This document shows positions 11,001-21,328 of a stretch of 64,000 bases of DNA, in pieces (the stretch's first letter is position 1; each line of letters starts with the position of its first letter). Position numbers and translations under genes: made by a program. Origin of the DNA: Symbiodinium natans (lineage: Eukaryota > Sar > Dinophyceae > Suessiales > Symbiodiniaceae); contig CAJNDS010000491.1 of NCBI GenBank assembly GCA_905221605.1, positions 62,001 through 126,000 on the forward strand, in the 5' to 3' direction. The notes beneath the pieces were generated by a model, which was not told where the DNA came from, did no database searches, and saw only the letters and a list, made by a program, of their open reading frames with translations.

Positions 11001-13768
11001 CCAAAAGGGCAGCCAACAAATTGGGAGAGGGCTGAGGCTGGGGCTGCTCCTCCCAGGATAGGCGGTAGCCGGAATCCAAAGTCCGTGGTCCCTCTGGCAA
11101 ATCTTTTTGCCCCTCCTTGTGCGATAGATGCGGTGGGCTTTGCAGTGGGCTGGAGGCGAGCTCCGCACCACGGGCGGCAGTTAGGGCCCGCAGCCTGGCT
11201 TCCTCGTTTTGCACGAACTCCTTCATCGCTTGGACATCGTCAGCGCTCGGGCCACTTGGGGAGCTCGACTGGCATTGCTCAAGCTCTGGAGTTTGTAGTG
11301 TATCCTGCGCCCAGTTGCTGCCCACAGGTTGGCGGCCAGGTTGGCGTGGCCGTCCGTCGCGCAACCTCCCTTCCGCCGGAACACTGAAGCTGCGACTGGG
11401 TCGACGAGCACTCGTCTGCGGCTTGGGCTGCAAATTCGTCTGGCTTCTCTGCGGTGGAAACCGCGATGGATATCGAAGCCTGAGATGAGGCCGGCCATAT
11501 ATACATATACATACATATATATATATACATACATATATATATATGCATATATATATACATGCAAAATCCTCCCTGGTTCGCTGGGTTCAGGATTGTCCTC
11601 TGACGATAAGAACTGGAGTCCAACTTCATTTGGGATGGTCACCATTCTCCGGGGAGTGCAAATTGTGAATCCGTTCTATTACGATACCCCTTCCTCAACG
11701 CAAAACACGAAACCTGCGCGCTTCTGCTCGAAATCGTGCTCTGGATCGGATCTTCTGGCCATGGTAGCTGATAGTTTTCGCTCGGGTCTATGTGGCACAA
11801 TGCAATACAAAAAGGCAAGAGATGCATAAAAAAAGGGTTTGGAACACTGAAGCCCGGGAAGCTCCTGCTTGGGCCAAGCAATATTCAAAAGATGCCAAAA
11901 GAGGCTGCGGCTAAGCCGGGCTTTTGTTCCCCCGCCCGGCTGCTTGCAGGCAAGTGTCTCGGCCTCCTCCAAAGTTCGCAACCGCTCTTTGAGCTGAGCA
12001 CCCTGCGCCCTGCCAGGCAACTTGCACGGGGCTTTTAAGCTTTGAACAAGCAAGATCATGGAACTTCTCCGCAGCAGAGTCTGTCGTCGTGCATCCCGGC
12101 ATCCCTTGTGCCGCACCTTGCTGCGCGCAGCTTCTCACTGGCCCGGACGGCCTCCAAACAACGTTCCGGAAATGTCACGCGTTGTCACAGCATGTGAGTT
12201 GCCAATTGGCTCTTGCTGGGCTCGCTGCCTCTGTGTGGCACCGCTCCCGTGCTCGCCGCTCCTTGCGCAGTGCACTGCAAGATGGCCCCCATCTTTGCAC
12301 TGAGATATGGGCGATATGGGTCCTCAGCAACCTCCGCCTCCTTTCGGCTGCAGGCCTCGTACGACATTTCGCATGTTGGCCCTCTCGAGAAAGATGCATC
12401 TTGAAGGTTCAACGCAGGAGGTGACGTCAATGCACACTCTAAGTAGCTACGGCAGTGGAAAGCTAGGCGTGATTGTTTTTCCTTGTGAACTTCCAGACCG
12501 CCAGGGCTTCACCAAGACCCGCCTGCTCGAGATCAAGGAGCCGACGCTTGCACTGCGCCTGCGTGCAAAAATCGGAAACAACTCTCTCGAGTGGAGTCTC
12601 CGTGGCTAGGGGATCTGAGAGCTTGGCCAGCTGACCACCGGGCATCGAAGTTCCTCACCATCAGCGGCACAGGACACTGCAGCTTCCGGCTACAAACGGT
12701 GCGAAGGGCACACGGTGCACGCAGCCTCCCCCCACCAGCTGATCCAAGCGCCGACGTGCTTCACGCAGCTCATGGGCCTGCTGCGCCTGCATCTGCCAAG
12801 CCTCGCGACGGACACAAGAAGATGGCGCTAGGGAGGATCGGAGGCAGAATGATACACCGCCTCCTGCTCCCCAGCACGCGCATCGGCCAGCTCATGGCCG
12901 AGCCGCTTGGACCAGCTGGTTTTGGTGACACGATCAGCCTCTGCCTCCCCCAACCCCATCGAGGGCCCACACAGTGTTGTCTCGCCAAGGCGTGACTATA
13001 CTTTCAACATATGCACTTTGATGGAACAAGGCAGTGAACAAGCATGAAGCACTGTCGATGGCGTGAAGTCATAAGCAAGGCCTCTGCTAAGGCTTCTTTG
13101 GTCGCCATCAACTGAGCCTGACACGTCCATCCGCCCTACAACTCCAAGCGCAAGCAAAAGCTCTGTGACGCGAGCATCGCTATCTTTGCAGAGCGGCGGC
13201 CTCGAGATCTTTGAGATGGGCTGAGTTGGTCTGGTTCAGGGCTTCTGCTGCCCTCAGCTCGCCTTTGACCTCAGGGTTGAACGAGTCAAGCGCCACCAAA
13301 GTGTCACAAAACAGCGCATCGGACTCCCGGCCTCCCCTGCTCGCTGGGCCGAACGGGCCTCCGCTTGCTCAACGCGCCTCTCGGCTGGACTTTGGCCGGA
13401 AGCGTTCGGAAACACCCAGAAAATGTGCTAAATTAAAGCAACCCAGGAACAACCGGCTACTGGAATGGCTGGGTGCTACTGACATGTCGTCACCGGGCTT
13501 TAGGAACTTGAGCACTAAACGAGAGAAAACATCACTGCGGCTTAGGAGTTTCTCATGCGCGTTGAGTCGCCTGTTTCAATTTTCAGCCAAGGCGCAAGCT
13601 GCTCGCTCTGAGCTCGCTGCCCTGGCAGGAGGCTGTTTCAGATTTCAAAGCAGCTGTTTTCCAGCTCCTTGCTGGCTTGCTCCGCCTGGCCTGTTCTTCA
13701 GCCAGCCGTAGTCGACGTTTCAGATCAACAACTTCATTCTCCAGGTGTCCAGCGCTGACTTCGGCCGC
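11001..13768 (-). CDS. Coiled-coil protein assembled from several short exons
   Basis: Minus-strand exons, in order: 13768-13673 (after TTTCGCAG; GHLENEVVDLKRRLRLAEEQ; GC donor), 12801-12736 (AWQMQAQQAHELREARRRLD; GT donor), 12558 to about 12497 (AQCKRRLLDLEQ after TTGCACGCAG), 12009 to about 11945 (AQLKERLRTLEEAETLAC) and 11448-11001 (QTNLQPKPQTSARRPSRSF to NLLAALLG; GT donor). A further helical segment, HELADARAGEQEAV, lies near 12.9 kb. The heptad-like Leu/Glu/Arg/Gln pattern indicates a long coiled coil; the 448-nt exon is Pro/Ser-rich and probably disordered. No catalytic domain is visible. The order is from sequence, not transcript data, and some exons are probably missed. See the nested-gene finding. 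Confidence 0.6.
11507..11562. repeat. TA/CA microsatellite
   Basis: Alternating TATATACATA-type repeat, just upstream of the 11.0-11.4 kb exon and presumably in an intron. Confidence 0.85.
12815..13672. other. Introns of the coiled-coil gene, possibly with missed exons
   Basis: Minus-strand frames here contain short helical stretches, such as the 12.9 kb segment, but I could not fix splice sites. The plus-strand ORF at 13211-13711 is the mirror of this region. Confidence 0.3.
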
Positions 13769-13999
13769 CTGCGAAACCAGCTTTTAAAAGAATTCGGAGC
13801 ATCACCTATACCTCACCTAATTACAGGCCTCCGCAGCAGCAAGTCGCCGCTCGGCACTTCCTGCACCTCTGGTGACGTGTATGGTACGCACAGGGAAACA
13901 GCGAACTCACGTGAAGTCTCCATGCCCAAGGCAGCCACGCCGTGCGTTCACGCGGCTGTCGTGGCGCAACGCCTGACGTAGGGTTGCGGGAGGGGCGAG

Positions 14000-14100
14000 A
14001 ACGGGGGCAATACGTGCTTCCAAGCTTTGAGCTCATTGCGCACTCCTTTTCTGCAGGTGTCTGCGGTTTGCTGGGCTTGGACAAAACAGCTTCAGAGGGC
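14000..14100 (-). CDS. Possible upstream coiled-coil exon
   Basis: The minus strand reads VQAQQTADTCRKGVRNELKA in one frame and, after AAAG, LEARIAPVLAPPATLRQALR in another. Either would extend the 11-13.8 kb coiled-coil gene. The two frames conflict and I cannot choose. Confidence 0.3.
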
Positions 14101-14486
14101 GCCTACAAGCATCTTCTGTGCTTCTCAGACCCAGGGCTGCATCTCATGCAAAACCGTTGTGTACGGTTTTCCACCGCCCATCAGCGCTGGGAAATTAACT
14201 GTGGAATGTGGCCTCTCCTGCAGGTTCTGAGAGATATAATATTCGACAGGTGAACTCGTCAGACACCCATAGTCCAGCCCTGAACAAACACGAGCGGCCA
14301 CCATTCCTGTCATAATGCTTGCAAAAATGCCGAAACTGTCCCGAGGGCTGTCCTCATGCTTAAAGGTTGAGCGTTCAACTCGGTCGAAGCTTCGAATTAC
14401 TAAGCAGCACTTGCCCCCACCTGGCTCACTAAATCTTATCGTCGAAAAAACGACAAGGTGTGCAGCAGTGAAGCTGCGGCGTTTTT

Positions 14487-15356
14487 TTACAAAGCCAAAA
14501 CACCTTTCACTTGTCTCCGGTCAGTGTGGAAAGGTGGGGCTCGTACTACTTCTCCTGTCTGGCTTTGGCAACCATGGGCGCAGCAGCCCACTGACATGGG
14601 CACGTCGCTGTCCTTGAGATCTCGGGACAAGTAAAGGTCATCAGACTGCACTTGGCATGCAGAAGAGGACTCCATTTGGCTGGTCATCTCCGTTCGGGTG
14701 CTCACAGCACTCACCGACTCCATGTCCACCATGTCGGGAAGCTCACGCGCCTTGTCACCCTTGTTCAAAACCTTGATCCAGCAAAACCAACAGCAAAGGC
14801 CAGGGATACAGATCAGGAGCAGCAAGAAGCCAACCATAGACACGGGGCCGAAGCGGCTGCCTTTCATCTCGTGCGTGGTCTCATCGCCTTCTCTGACGTC
14901 TTGCTCTCCCTGAACCTCCGGCTCTCCCTGAACTTCTCCTGCCATGAGTGTTGCCGAACTTGTCTGCTGACTGTTCTGGAAGCCTGTCTGGGGAGTCTGC
15001 GGGTTTTGTGGGCGCAGGGTTTCGGAGACCGACGGCTGGGTAGCCACTGCCGGCACGGGCTGCCGGGTTGTGACCGGGGTTGTGGCATCGATCGAATCGC
15101 AGCAGTCCAGGTAATGGCCTGCATCGTTGGGACAGCACGAGCCTCCCAAGCCCAAAGCTGCACAACGCTGGTTGCTTGAGCACTGCCCTGAAGTGCAGCA
15201 GTCCAGGTACTTTCCAATTGCATTGGGGCAGCAGTCTCCCACCAGGTTCAAAACTTGGCACTGTGGAGTCGCCGAGCATGCGGGGGAGGAGAAGCTGGCC
15301 GCCAGGTCCCATGGGAGGAGTGCCAAGACGACGCCCACAAATCGCATGTTGGCCAT
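14487..15356 (-). CDS. Cys-rich single-pass membrane protein with two CCPN...LDCC repeats
   Basis: This is an uninterrupted 289-codon gene starting at ATG 15356. A secretion signal (MANMRFVGVVLALLPWDLA) comes first. Two tandem Cys-rich units follow (about residues 26-80): CQVLNLVGDCCPNAIGKYLD then CC, and CAALGLGGSCCPNDAGHYLD then CC. A Thr/Pro/Gln-rich stalk comes next. The single membrane helix (VSMVGFLLLLICIPGLCCWF) sits near residues 168-190, and the tail is Ser/Asp-rich and polar. The layout predicts a type I surface protein with a small disulphide-rich ectodomain. Similar CCP-containing repeats are, as I recall, common in dinoflagellate predicted proteins. Ligand and function are unknown. 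An upstream in-frame ATG at 15530 exists, but the signal peptide favours 15356. It lies between two runs of coiled-coil exons on the same strand. Confidence 0.78.
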   Translation of the reverse strand: MANMRFVGVVLALLPWDLAASFSSPACSATPQCQVLNLVGDCCPNAIGKYLDCCTSGQCSSNQRCAALGLGGSCCPNDAGHYLDCCDSIDATTPVTTRQPVPAVATQPSVSETLRPQNPQTPQTGFQNSQQTSSATLMAGEVQGEPEVQGEQDVREGDETTHEMKGSRFGPVSMVGFLLLLICIPGLCCWFCWIKVLNKGDKARELPDMVDMESVSAVSTRTEMTSQMESSSACQVQSDDLYLSRDLKDSDVPMSVGCCAHGCQSQTGEVVRAPPFHTDRRQVKGVLAL

Positions 15357-15359
15357 CGC

Positions 15360-15770
15360 ACCGATTCCCTCTACTTGTAGAGGCCTCTGCCAAACTCTGC
15401 CAAGCTGGACCACAAAGAGAGCTGCGCAAGACTGAATGGAGGGCGCAGGAATGTCAACTTGCCAATCAGATCTGACAGGGTAAGCGCAAGCAAGCATGCT
15501 GGGCTCACTCAACGAGTAACCCTCAGACATATTATTACGCCTTCAGCCGCTCGTCCAGATCTCGCATTTGAAGCTCCTCCTGTCCGATTTACAATTCATG
15601 GTGCAACCGAAGCGCACGCACAAAATTGCACTTTGGCATGACACGATGAGAGGAAGAAAGAGGCAAAGGCAGAAAGCGATGACCATGCCACGCGCATTGC
15701 AGCATGGTCTAAACTTGCGCTTTCTCGCTCGATGCTATTCGCTGCCGTAGGCTCCTCATGCTAAATTCAA
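15360..15770. other. Interval with no supported gene
   Basis: No frame with coding character. It presumably holds the 5' region of the Cys-rich membrane protein gene. Confidence 0.35.
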
Positions 15771-15779
15771 TCCTTGCCA

Positions 15780-15995
15780 GGATGCCAGCAGAACGTCCCA
15801 GAGGTGATTTCAACTCTCACACTCGCACAACGCAAGCAAGACCGAGGTGATTCAGGCGACTTCACAAAAGTCACGCAGATGCATTCGGCATTCCGTATGG
15901 TATCCTCACCAGATACAGGCCATGTTTGCAAATTGTTCTGTGCGGAGGCCTTTTCTCCCGGCTTTGCTGGTTTTTGTCTCGCCAAGGTGTGGTGA
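15780..15995 (-). CDS. Possible exon downstream of the 16.1 kb exon
   Basis: The minus frame reads LARQKPAKPGEKASAQNNLQ and ECICVTFVKSPESPRSCLRC and is open to a TGA near 15767. Codon bias is moderate and there is no family match. It may belong to the same gene as the 16.03-16.14 kb exon. Confidence 0.3.
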
Positions 15996-16029
15996 CAGTT
16001 GCTAACATTTTCCAACACAGTTGTTCCGT

Positions 16030-16142
16030 GATATGGCAATTCCATGTAACGGTCGCACCAGCATGTAAAGTACCTCCTCGGGTGTATGTGCTGCACAGGT
16101 GATGTCGGCAAAGAACGCTTGAAAGTTTTTCAGTGCAAAGAC
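16030..16142 (-). CDS. Exon of an unidentified protein
   Basis: After the acceptor CTTTCCTTAG the frame reads VFALKNFQAFFADITCAAHT then PEEVLYMLVRPLHG. The composition is convincing and the 3' end is approximate. Family not recognised; it may belong to the coiled-coil gene that starts near 19.1 kb. Confidence 0.5.
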
Positions 16143-16248
16143 CTAAGGAAAGCCCGTCGCAGAAAGTCGCGCAGAGGGCTGGCCAAGTTTGTATGTCTCA
16201 TTAAGCCACTGGCCTACTTGTTCAACGAACGCCCAAGACGCGCATAGA

Positions 16249-16266
16249 CATACACACACACACACA
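16249..16266. repeat. CA microsatellite
   Basis: Tandem CA dinucleotides. Confidence 0.85.
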
Positions 16267-16372
16267 GCCGTAACTTTGCACAGAATACCTGCATGCCACA
16301 TACTAGTCAAAGGCCTTGGCAGCATCCAGCATTATTACGTTAGTTGTACTACATCGTACGTGAATATATAAT

Positions 16373-16373
<1 letters not shown>

Positions 16374-16425
<52 letters not shown>

Positions 16426-16436
16426 GAAAGAGAGAT
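16374..16436. repeat. AG microsatellite
   Basis: Purine-only GA/AG dinucleotide tract, about 60 bp. Confidence 0.95.
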
Positions 16437-17204
16437 GTGGGAACACGCGGGCGTCCGGACCGACATGACATGCCACCATCGGTTCCGGCTCCTGGCGCGC
16501 AACGCGTTCGGCCTCCTTTTGCCGGCCCTTGGCTGATGCAGCCGATCTCAGAGCCTGTCAGTTGTGTTTCCGACTGAGTACTGCGTAACCCTCAGCCACT
16601 GCTGCATGGGGCGGGCCTGCCGCATTTCTTCCTAAGTAAGCTCAAAGTGATCCAAGTGTGACCGTCTAGTGACTAGTGGGGAAGCAATTGCCTGCTGACA
16701 GGCGCGCTCAAGCAAGGGAAGAAAGCACGCGATGATGTAGCCAGTCACAGTTCGAGAACAAAAAGTGAGCACTGAATGATCAACACGTGATTGCTACCAA
16801 GTCACTTGGACACATCGGGCCTCACACTAGTGAAGCAGGGTCTGCCAGAACCGAGAACCAGCTGATTCAACAAACCACAGAAGTTCGCAGGTCCAAGATG
16901 GTTCAAGCGATGCAGACGCATCCAAAGCCAAGATCTCTGGGTCCATGTCGTGGGTAGGATGCAGGCGTGGTGTGCGAGCGCTGCGCACGATGTGTGCGTG
17001 TGCGTACGAGCAGTTGGCGCGTTCGCACGGCTACGAGTCTACATGTCCGACGACTGCACATGTTTTTCAACTTTGTTGCGTGTTCTTGGAAACTGGGCGT
17101 GCTTCTTTCTTATAAGAGTGACCGGAGCACACAGTCCATATGCACATTGCGTTCACTTGGTGCGGCGCATACAGAGCGCGCAGCCTGTGCGCTCATGCTG
17201 TATG
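16437..17204. other. Interval with no supported gene
   Basis: No convincing exon on either strand. A plus-strand ORF (16950-17519) runs through the element at 17213-17288 and looks spurious. Confidence 0.35.
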
Positions 17205-17212
17205 TACGTCAC

Positions 17213-17288
17213 GGGAGTCACAGTCCTTGATACGGATTATGGTACCCCCTATTATGATCCCATTAAGGACTATTCGTATAACCAAAGC
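17213..17288. mobile_element. Family A short inverted-repeat element, diverged copy
   Basis: It shares the family A core (ACCCCCTATTATGATCC, then TTAAGGACT) and an inverted AGTCCTT / AAGGACT pair. Direct ACGTCAC repeats lie at 17206-17212 and 17289-17295. At 76 bp it is shorter than the other copies and its outer inverted repeats are decayed. No coding capacity; a non-autonomous DNA element (MITE-like) is inferred. Confidence 0.6.
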
Positions 17289-17791
17289 ACGTCACAGCTC
17301 TGGGCTTCCACACTCGACGCTCCGCTTCATCACGGCCAGACTCGGCCAAGGCGGCTTGGCTCTCAAACTCCGAAGCTTTCCGCCGCCAGCCTTTTGGGGG
17401 GATCGAGCGTAACCAAAGTGGGATGGCTTGGAGGAGTTCTTTCCAGCGGCACTTTTTGGCCCTCTACTGTAAATCCATCAATTTTTGTTGGCGAGTTGAA
17501 TCAAGGGCTTGGCAGTTAGGAAATGGCACGACATCTTCGGCATTGCCCCTTCAAGCCCGGCATGCTTACGCTCGTTACCGTTATGCTCTCTGCGAATTTG
17601 CGACTATCGACATCTGCAAGTTTTGCGGAGTTCCACTTGGCCGGCTTGGTTCTGGTACAACGAGTAGCAAAGGCCCCAAACGTCTCGATAGCGTGACATG
17701 GCACGCCTTTGAGGCTGCGGATACCGGCCATGGCTTGTCCCCTCCGTTCCCTTTGACGAGGGGTGTGCTTTCGCAACACGGTCCAAGGCCC

Positions 17792-19095
17792 CTGCGACTG
17801 AGGTGCTCGTGGCACGCGGTGAGCTCAGCTTGTGTGTCTTGCTGCTCAGCCTTGCGTGCAGGAAGAGAGGATAGCCTCTATCCGATAGAGATAGAGGCGG
17901 CATACATGCATAAGCCCTGCTTGAGCTCCTCTCTGAGAAGCATGCCCCGAGCCCTCAGATTGCTACGTAGGTCAGAGAATGCGCACAAACCCTGATGAGC
18001 ACAAATGTTCGGCGTGCCTGCAGTTGGGAGTGCTCAGCCAAAAGGGACATCAGGCGGTGGTGTTGCTGAGCTTGCGCCTTCTAAGATTTCCATAAAGAGC
18101 AAATATCTACGCGTTGCTCCAAGCATTCAACTATTTTGGAACGAGGGAATAGCACGTCTAGCCTGGTGCTGCTTCCACGTGCCGTCCACAGACAACTCGG
18201 GCGCAAGCACAGGCAAGACGTGGCCCCACCAAGCATGCCCGCGTGCCCCTGGATCGGCAGCCGTCACCGAGGCACTTACAAGACCAGCTGTCTCCTCGCT
18301 CGTTCGCCGAGCCTCGGGAGACCTCCATCACTTAAAAAGCGCTCAACATCATGCTCAAGCCAGAACGGGGCGAGTGAGCGCATTGAGGGAAGTCAATGCT
18401 ATGTTCCCTGTTTCCTGGCCTGACGGCACTGTCGCAGTGCGTGGCATCACCATTGGCTTTCCTTAACCTCACCGGAGTTATAAGAAACTTGTTCTGTGCA
18501 ACGCAATGAAAAGCAAGAAAAGCCCACAGGTCGTGCCTTTGTCCCAAAAGCTGCCCCTGCAGGCCAGCGATCTCTTCTCGGAGCTGCTGCAGCTCACGCA
18601 TCATGCTGGTCTTCTCCTTGCCAAGGGATGGAAACAAAAAAGTGTATATATACATATATATATATATACATATATATATACATATATGTATATATATATA
18701 TATGTGTGTGTGTGTCTCTATATATATATATATATAAGTGCTCGGACTTGCTATACCTTGTGAACCTGAGCGTATCGAAGCCAGCCTGCTGCCAACTCTC
18801 TGATTCCTCGCCTAAGTCCGAGCTGGGCAGAGTGAACAGACGGCAGTACGAGACTATCCGTAGACATATTTATATCCGCTTAAGAACCCTTAGAGAAATA
18901 AAGAATGATACTCCCTATGCTGCCCTTATAAGAAAGAATACTGTTGTTTTTTGGTGGGTTCTTAGCGGTTCTTCAACAAGAAGCAGTATAGAGAGCTGAC
19001 TGAGAAGCGACGGCATGTGCGCCAAGGCTGGGTGCCTGACGCAAGCGGGACTCCAGGAGCCTTGCTTCAGCTTCGGCTTGCTGTCGGGCGAGGAC
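17792..19095 (-). CDS. Coiled-coil protein assembled from many short exons
   Basis: Minus-strand exons: 19095 to about 19005 (after TTACCAG; VLARQQAEAEARLLESRLRQ), 18616 to about 18532 (EKTSMMRELQQLREEIAGLQ), an uncertain one near 18.3 kb ending in a GTAAGT donor, 18080 to about 18020 (KAQAQQHHRLMSLLAEHSQL), 17962-17916 (NLRARGMLLREELKQ) and 17850 to about 17792 (AEQQDTQAELTACHEHLSRR). Each is bounded by AG and by GT or GC. All are strongly helical with Leu/Glu/Gln/Arg periodicity, so this is a long coiled-coil protein, perhaps cytoskeletal or a scaffold. It resembles the 11.0-13.8 kb gene in style, and the two could be one gene. Confidence 0.6.
18643..18737. repeat. TA/CA/TG microsatellite
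   Basis: Alternating TATATACA and GTGTGT tract in an intron of the coiled-coil gene; ORFs through it are artefacts. Confidence 0.9.
18876..18968. mobile_element. Family B short repeat element, copy 1
   Basis: It aligns along about 90 bp with 63071-63161. Shared blocks are GCTTAAGAA, CCTTAGA, AAGAAAGAATA and a T-rich stretch before GGGTTCT. Its ends are approximate inverted repeats: GCTTAAGAACCC on the left and GCTAAGAACCC as the complement of the right end. No clear target duplication. Confidence 0.55.
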
Positions 19096-19139
19096 CTGGT
19101 AATGACTGACAGAGAGGAGTGACACAAGAGGTGTAATAT

Positions 19140-19350
19140 CATCTTTGTCTAGAAGAAGGCCCGCAACTTAGTTTTTTTCTCTTCCTTCCTTCCTGTCCAC
19201 GTAGCCCCACGTTTCTCTTTTTTTCTTTCTGCGCACCTAACCTCCCTCTGTTGGGGGGAGGCCGCCCGAAAGCGTGCTCTCTTCTTCTTCCTCTTCTTAT
19301 TTTTCTTCTTGTTCTTCCTCGTCTTCTTCTTCTTCTGCTAGGCATGCTTT
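19140..19350. repeat. Pyrimidine-rich CTT/TTC tract
   Basis: Long polypyrimidine stretches, including TTCTTC runs at about 19280-19340. Confidence 0.7.
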
Positions 19351-19399
19351 CTCTCTTTCTCTCTCTGCCGTTGCGTCCACAGAATCTAGCTACGCCAGG

Positions 19400-20154
19400 C
19401 AACGCATGAGTTTATTATAACATATAGTTATACATAAGTTGCACTATGCAATTACTATATAATAGCAATACAGCTCGGGTTATCTCTCGTGTTTGCCGGT
19501 GGGGCTCCTTTGGGGGAAGCACGGGTGACATCCTTCATGTCATGTGCAGTATCACACTCGAGAGTGCGCTGGAACGGCCACCTCCTCACGCAGACGCGTG
19601 ATGAGGGATGAATACTTGGAACCTGAGTGTCAGAATGGGCAGTGCTCCGAGCATCTGTATGGCGATCGTACTCCCAAGCACGCAGCAGAGAAATTGGATC
19701 CCCTCTTGCCCTGCGCTGGCCAGGTCCACTTCCTGTGGACAACATCCAGGAAGCCCACAGACATGGGCATAAAGCAGCCATTCATTCTGGGAAAGATACC
19801 CTGCCTGTACTGCCTGTACTTTCAGTCTGTGGCCGCAACGCCGGCAGAATTGAGAGTCAGCCTGGGGCTACATTCAGACTCACTTGAACTCAGTCGCATA
19901 TTTGAGACTGCTCTTCCAATGTCTGGCACGCGAGGGTGTGGCAAGAAGCTTGTCGCCACATTTCGGACAGTCACCTGACACCTGAAACGCTTAGAAAGCC
20001 AACTCGCTTCATTGATGGAAATGGCTCCATGTTGCTCCTACAACAATACTAAGGGTGGAAGCAGCCCAGCCTTGGCGACAGGCTCGCCCGCCCGCTGCCC
20101 TTGCAACCAGATGTCACGAGCACAACGGTATCTCAAGTACAGAAGGGTGCGCTA
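19400..20154. other. Interval with ambiguous ORFs
   Basis: A 144-codon plus-strand ORF (19544-19978) and a hydrophobic minus-strand frame (EWLLYAHVCGLPGCCPQEVD) overlap. Neither has splice signals or codon bias good enough to call. Confidence 0.3.
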
Positions 20155-20917
20155 CATGCTGAGTACAGAATGCCGTGATCCACCAGCGATCCTCCATCGC
20201 ACCACGCAGTCATCTCCTGCAGCACAGCGCACTGCGGACATGTAAAAATGCAAGCGACCCTATCGGGCTCACCTGGAGCTCCGCATCAGCATGGCCGCAG
20301 TGCCCCTCGCTCAGCTACCCCGTGCTGCGAGAGGACAAGCTGCGCAGAAAACGCATACAGTAACCTTACTCATCATTGCTGGCCAGCATGTACTTGGATT
20401 GAAGACACCAACCCCCGGAATCCCCACAGGCCAAAAAACTATATATGGCTACCAGGTTTCCGCCCCCCCCCCCCCTCCTCACCACACAGCGTGCGGTTTC
20501 GATCCGCTCGGACTGCGGAGTGGTGCCCTCCCCCCCCCCTCCCCCCCCCCCCTCCCCCCCCCTCCCCCCCCCCTCCCCCCCCGCCCCCCCCCTCCCCCCC
20601 CCCTCCCCCCCCCCCCTCCCCCCCCCCCCCCCCCCCTCCCCCCCCCCTCCCCCCCCCCCTCCCCCTCCCCTCCCCCCCCCCTTCCCCCCCCCTCCCCCAC
20701 CCCCTTCCCCCCCCCTGCAGAACAGATCGGGATTCAGACGGCCACGTTCTTGAGATCGTCGCATCCAACCTCGGAAGTTTACTGACGTGGTCCGACCGGT
20801 GTCCTGTGAGTAAAAGCAGCAGGCAGTTTTGTTGCTATTGAGAAGCGTCCGTACCGTTGTGGTGATACCCTGCCGGGCGCCTTGCGATTTCTCATCCGGC
20901 ATCACAATAGCTTTGCC
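20155..20917 (-). CDS. Three short exons of an unidentified protein
   Basis: Exons read: 20917 to about 20838 (after CGTACAG; GKAIVMPDEKSQGARQGITT then TVRTLLNS), 20314-20273 (LSEGHCGHADAELQ, followed by a GTGAGC donor) and about 20223-20155 (LQEMTAWCDGGSLVDHGILY). The C-rich tract at 20461-20717 lies in the first intron. Codon bias supports them; no family recognised. Confidence 0.45.
20461..20717. repeat. C-rich low-complexity tract (poly-G on the minus strand)
   Basis: About 255 bp consisting almost entirely of C runs of 6-14 separated by single T residues, interrupted near 20483-20530 by ordinary sequence. The minus strand is a G-run array. ORFs through it are poly-Pro or poly-Gly artefacts. 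Confidence 0.9.
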
Positions 20918-21117
20918 CTGTACGCGCGCACACACACACACATACACAGACAGGGTACAGAGTCAATGTGCAGTCTGCAGTTCCTGGGTGAATATTTGAA
21001 AGCTTCTGTTCGATGCATTTAAGAAAGCTGAAGCCAGGACATCAAAGGCAGACAGCTGCGGTAAGGCCGCCTCCCACCTGGCATCGCAGCTTACGCGCTG
21101 GCCCTAAGCCCCGGCGC

Positions 21118-21296
21118 GTTGTCTTGACCGACAAAAGAACATGGCACACATCGCCCATAGTATGCCACATGGATCCACATGGTGTGTCCCGCGATGCTGT
21201 ACACCCGATGTACCAAAATGGGGTGGGGCCGCTCCCGAAGCAGCTCTCCGGAGCGCAAGTCGAGGAAGCATGCAAGGACCTGGCATGTCAAGAGTT
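21118..21296 (-). CDS. Probable terminal exon of an unidentified protein
   Basis: After ACATGCCAG the frame reads VLACFLDLRSGELLRERPHP and ILVHRVYSIAGHTMWIHVAY, then stops. It may follow the 21.33-21.55 kb exon. Codon bias is moderate. Confidence 0.4.
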
Positions 21297-21328
21297 CACT
21301 AAAGGCGACAAATATAGCACTCATTCTT

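Noticed and set aside
19544-19978. A 144-codon plus-strand ORF
   Set aside because: No splice signals, weak codon bias and no recognisable motif; the opposite frame is equally open.
20248-20841. Poly-Pro and poly-Gly proteins
   Set aside because: They are translations of the C-run tract with no flanking gene structure.
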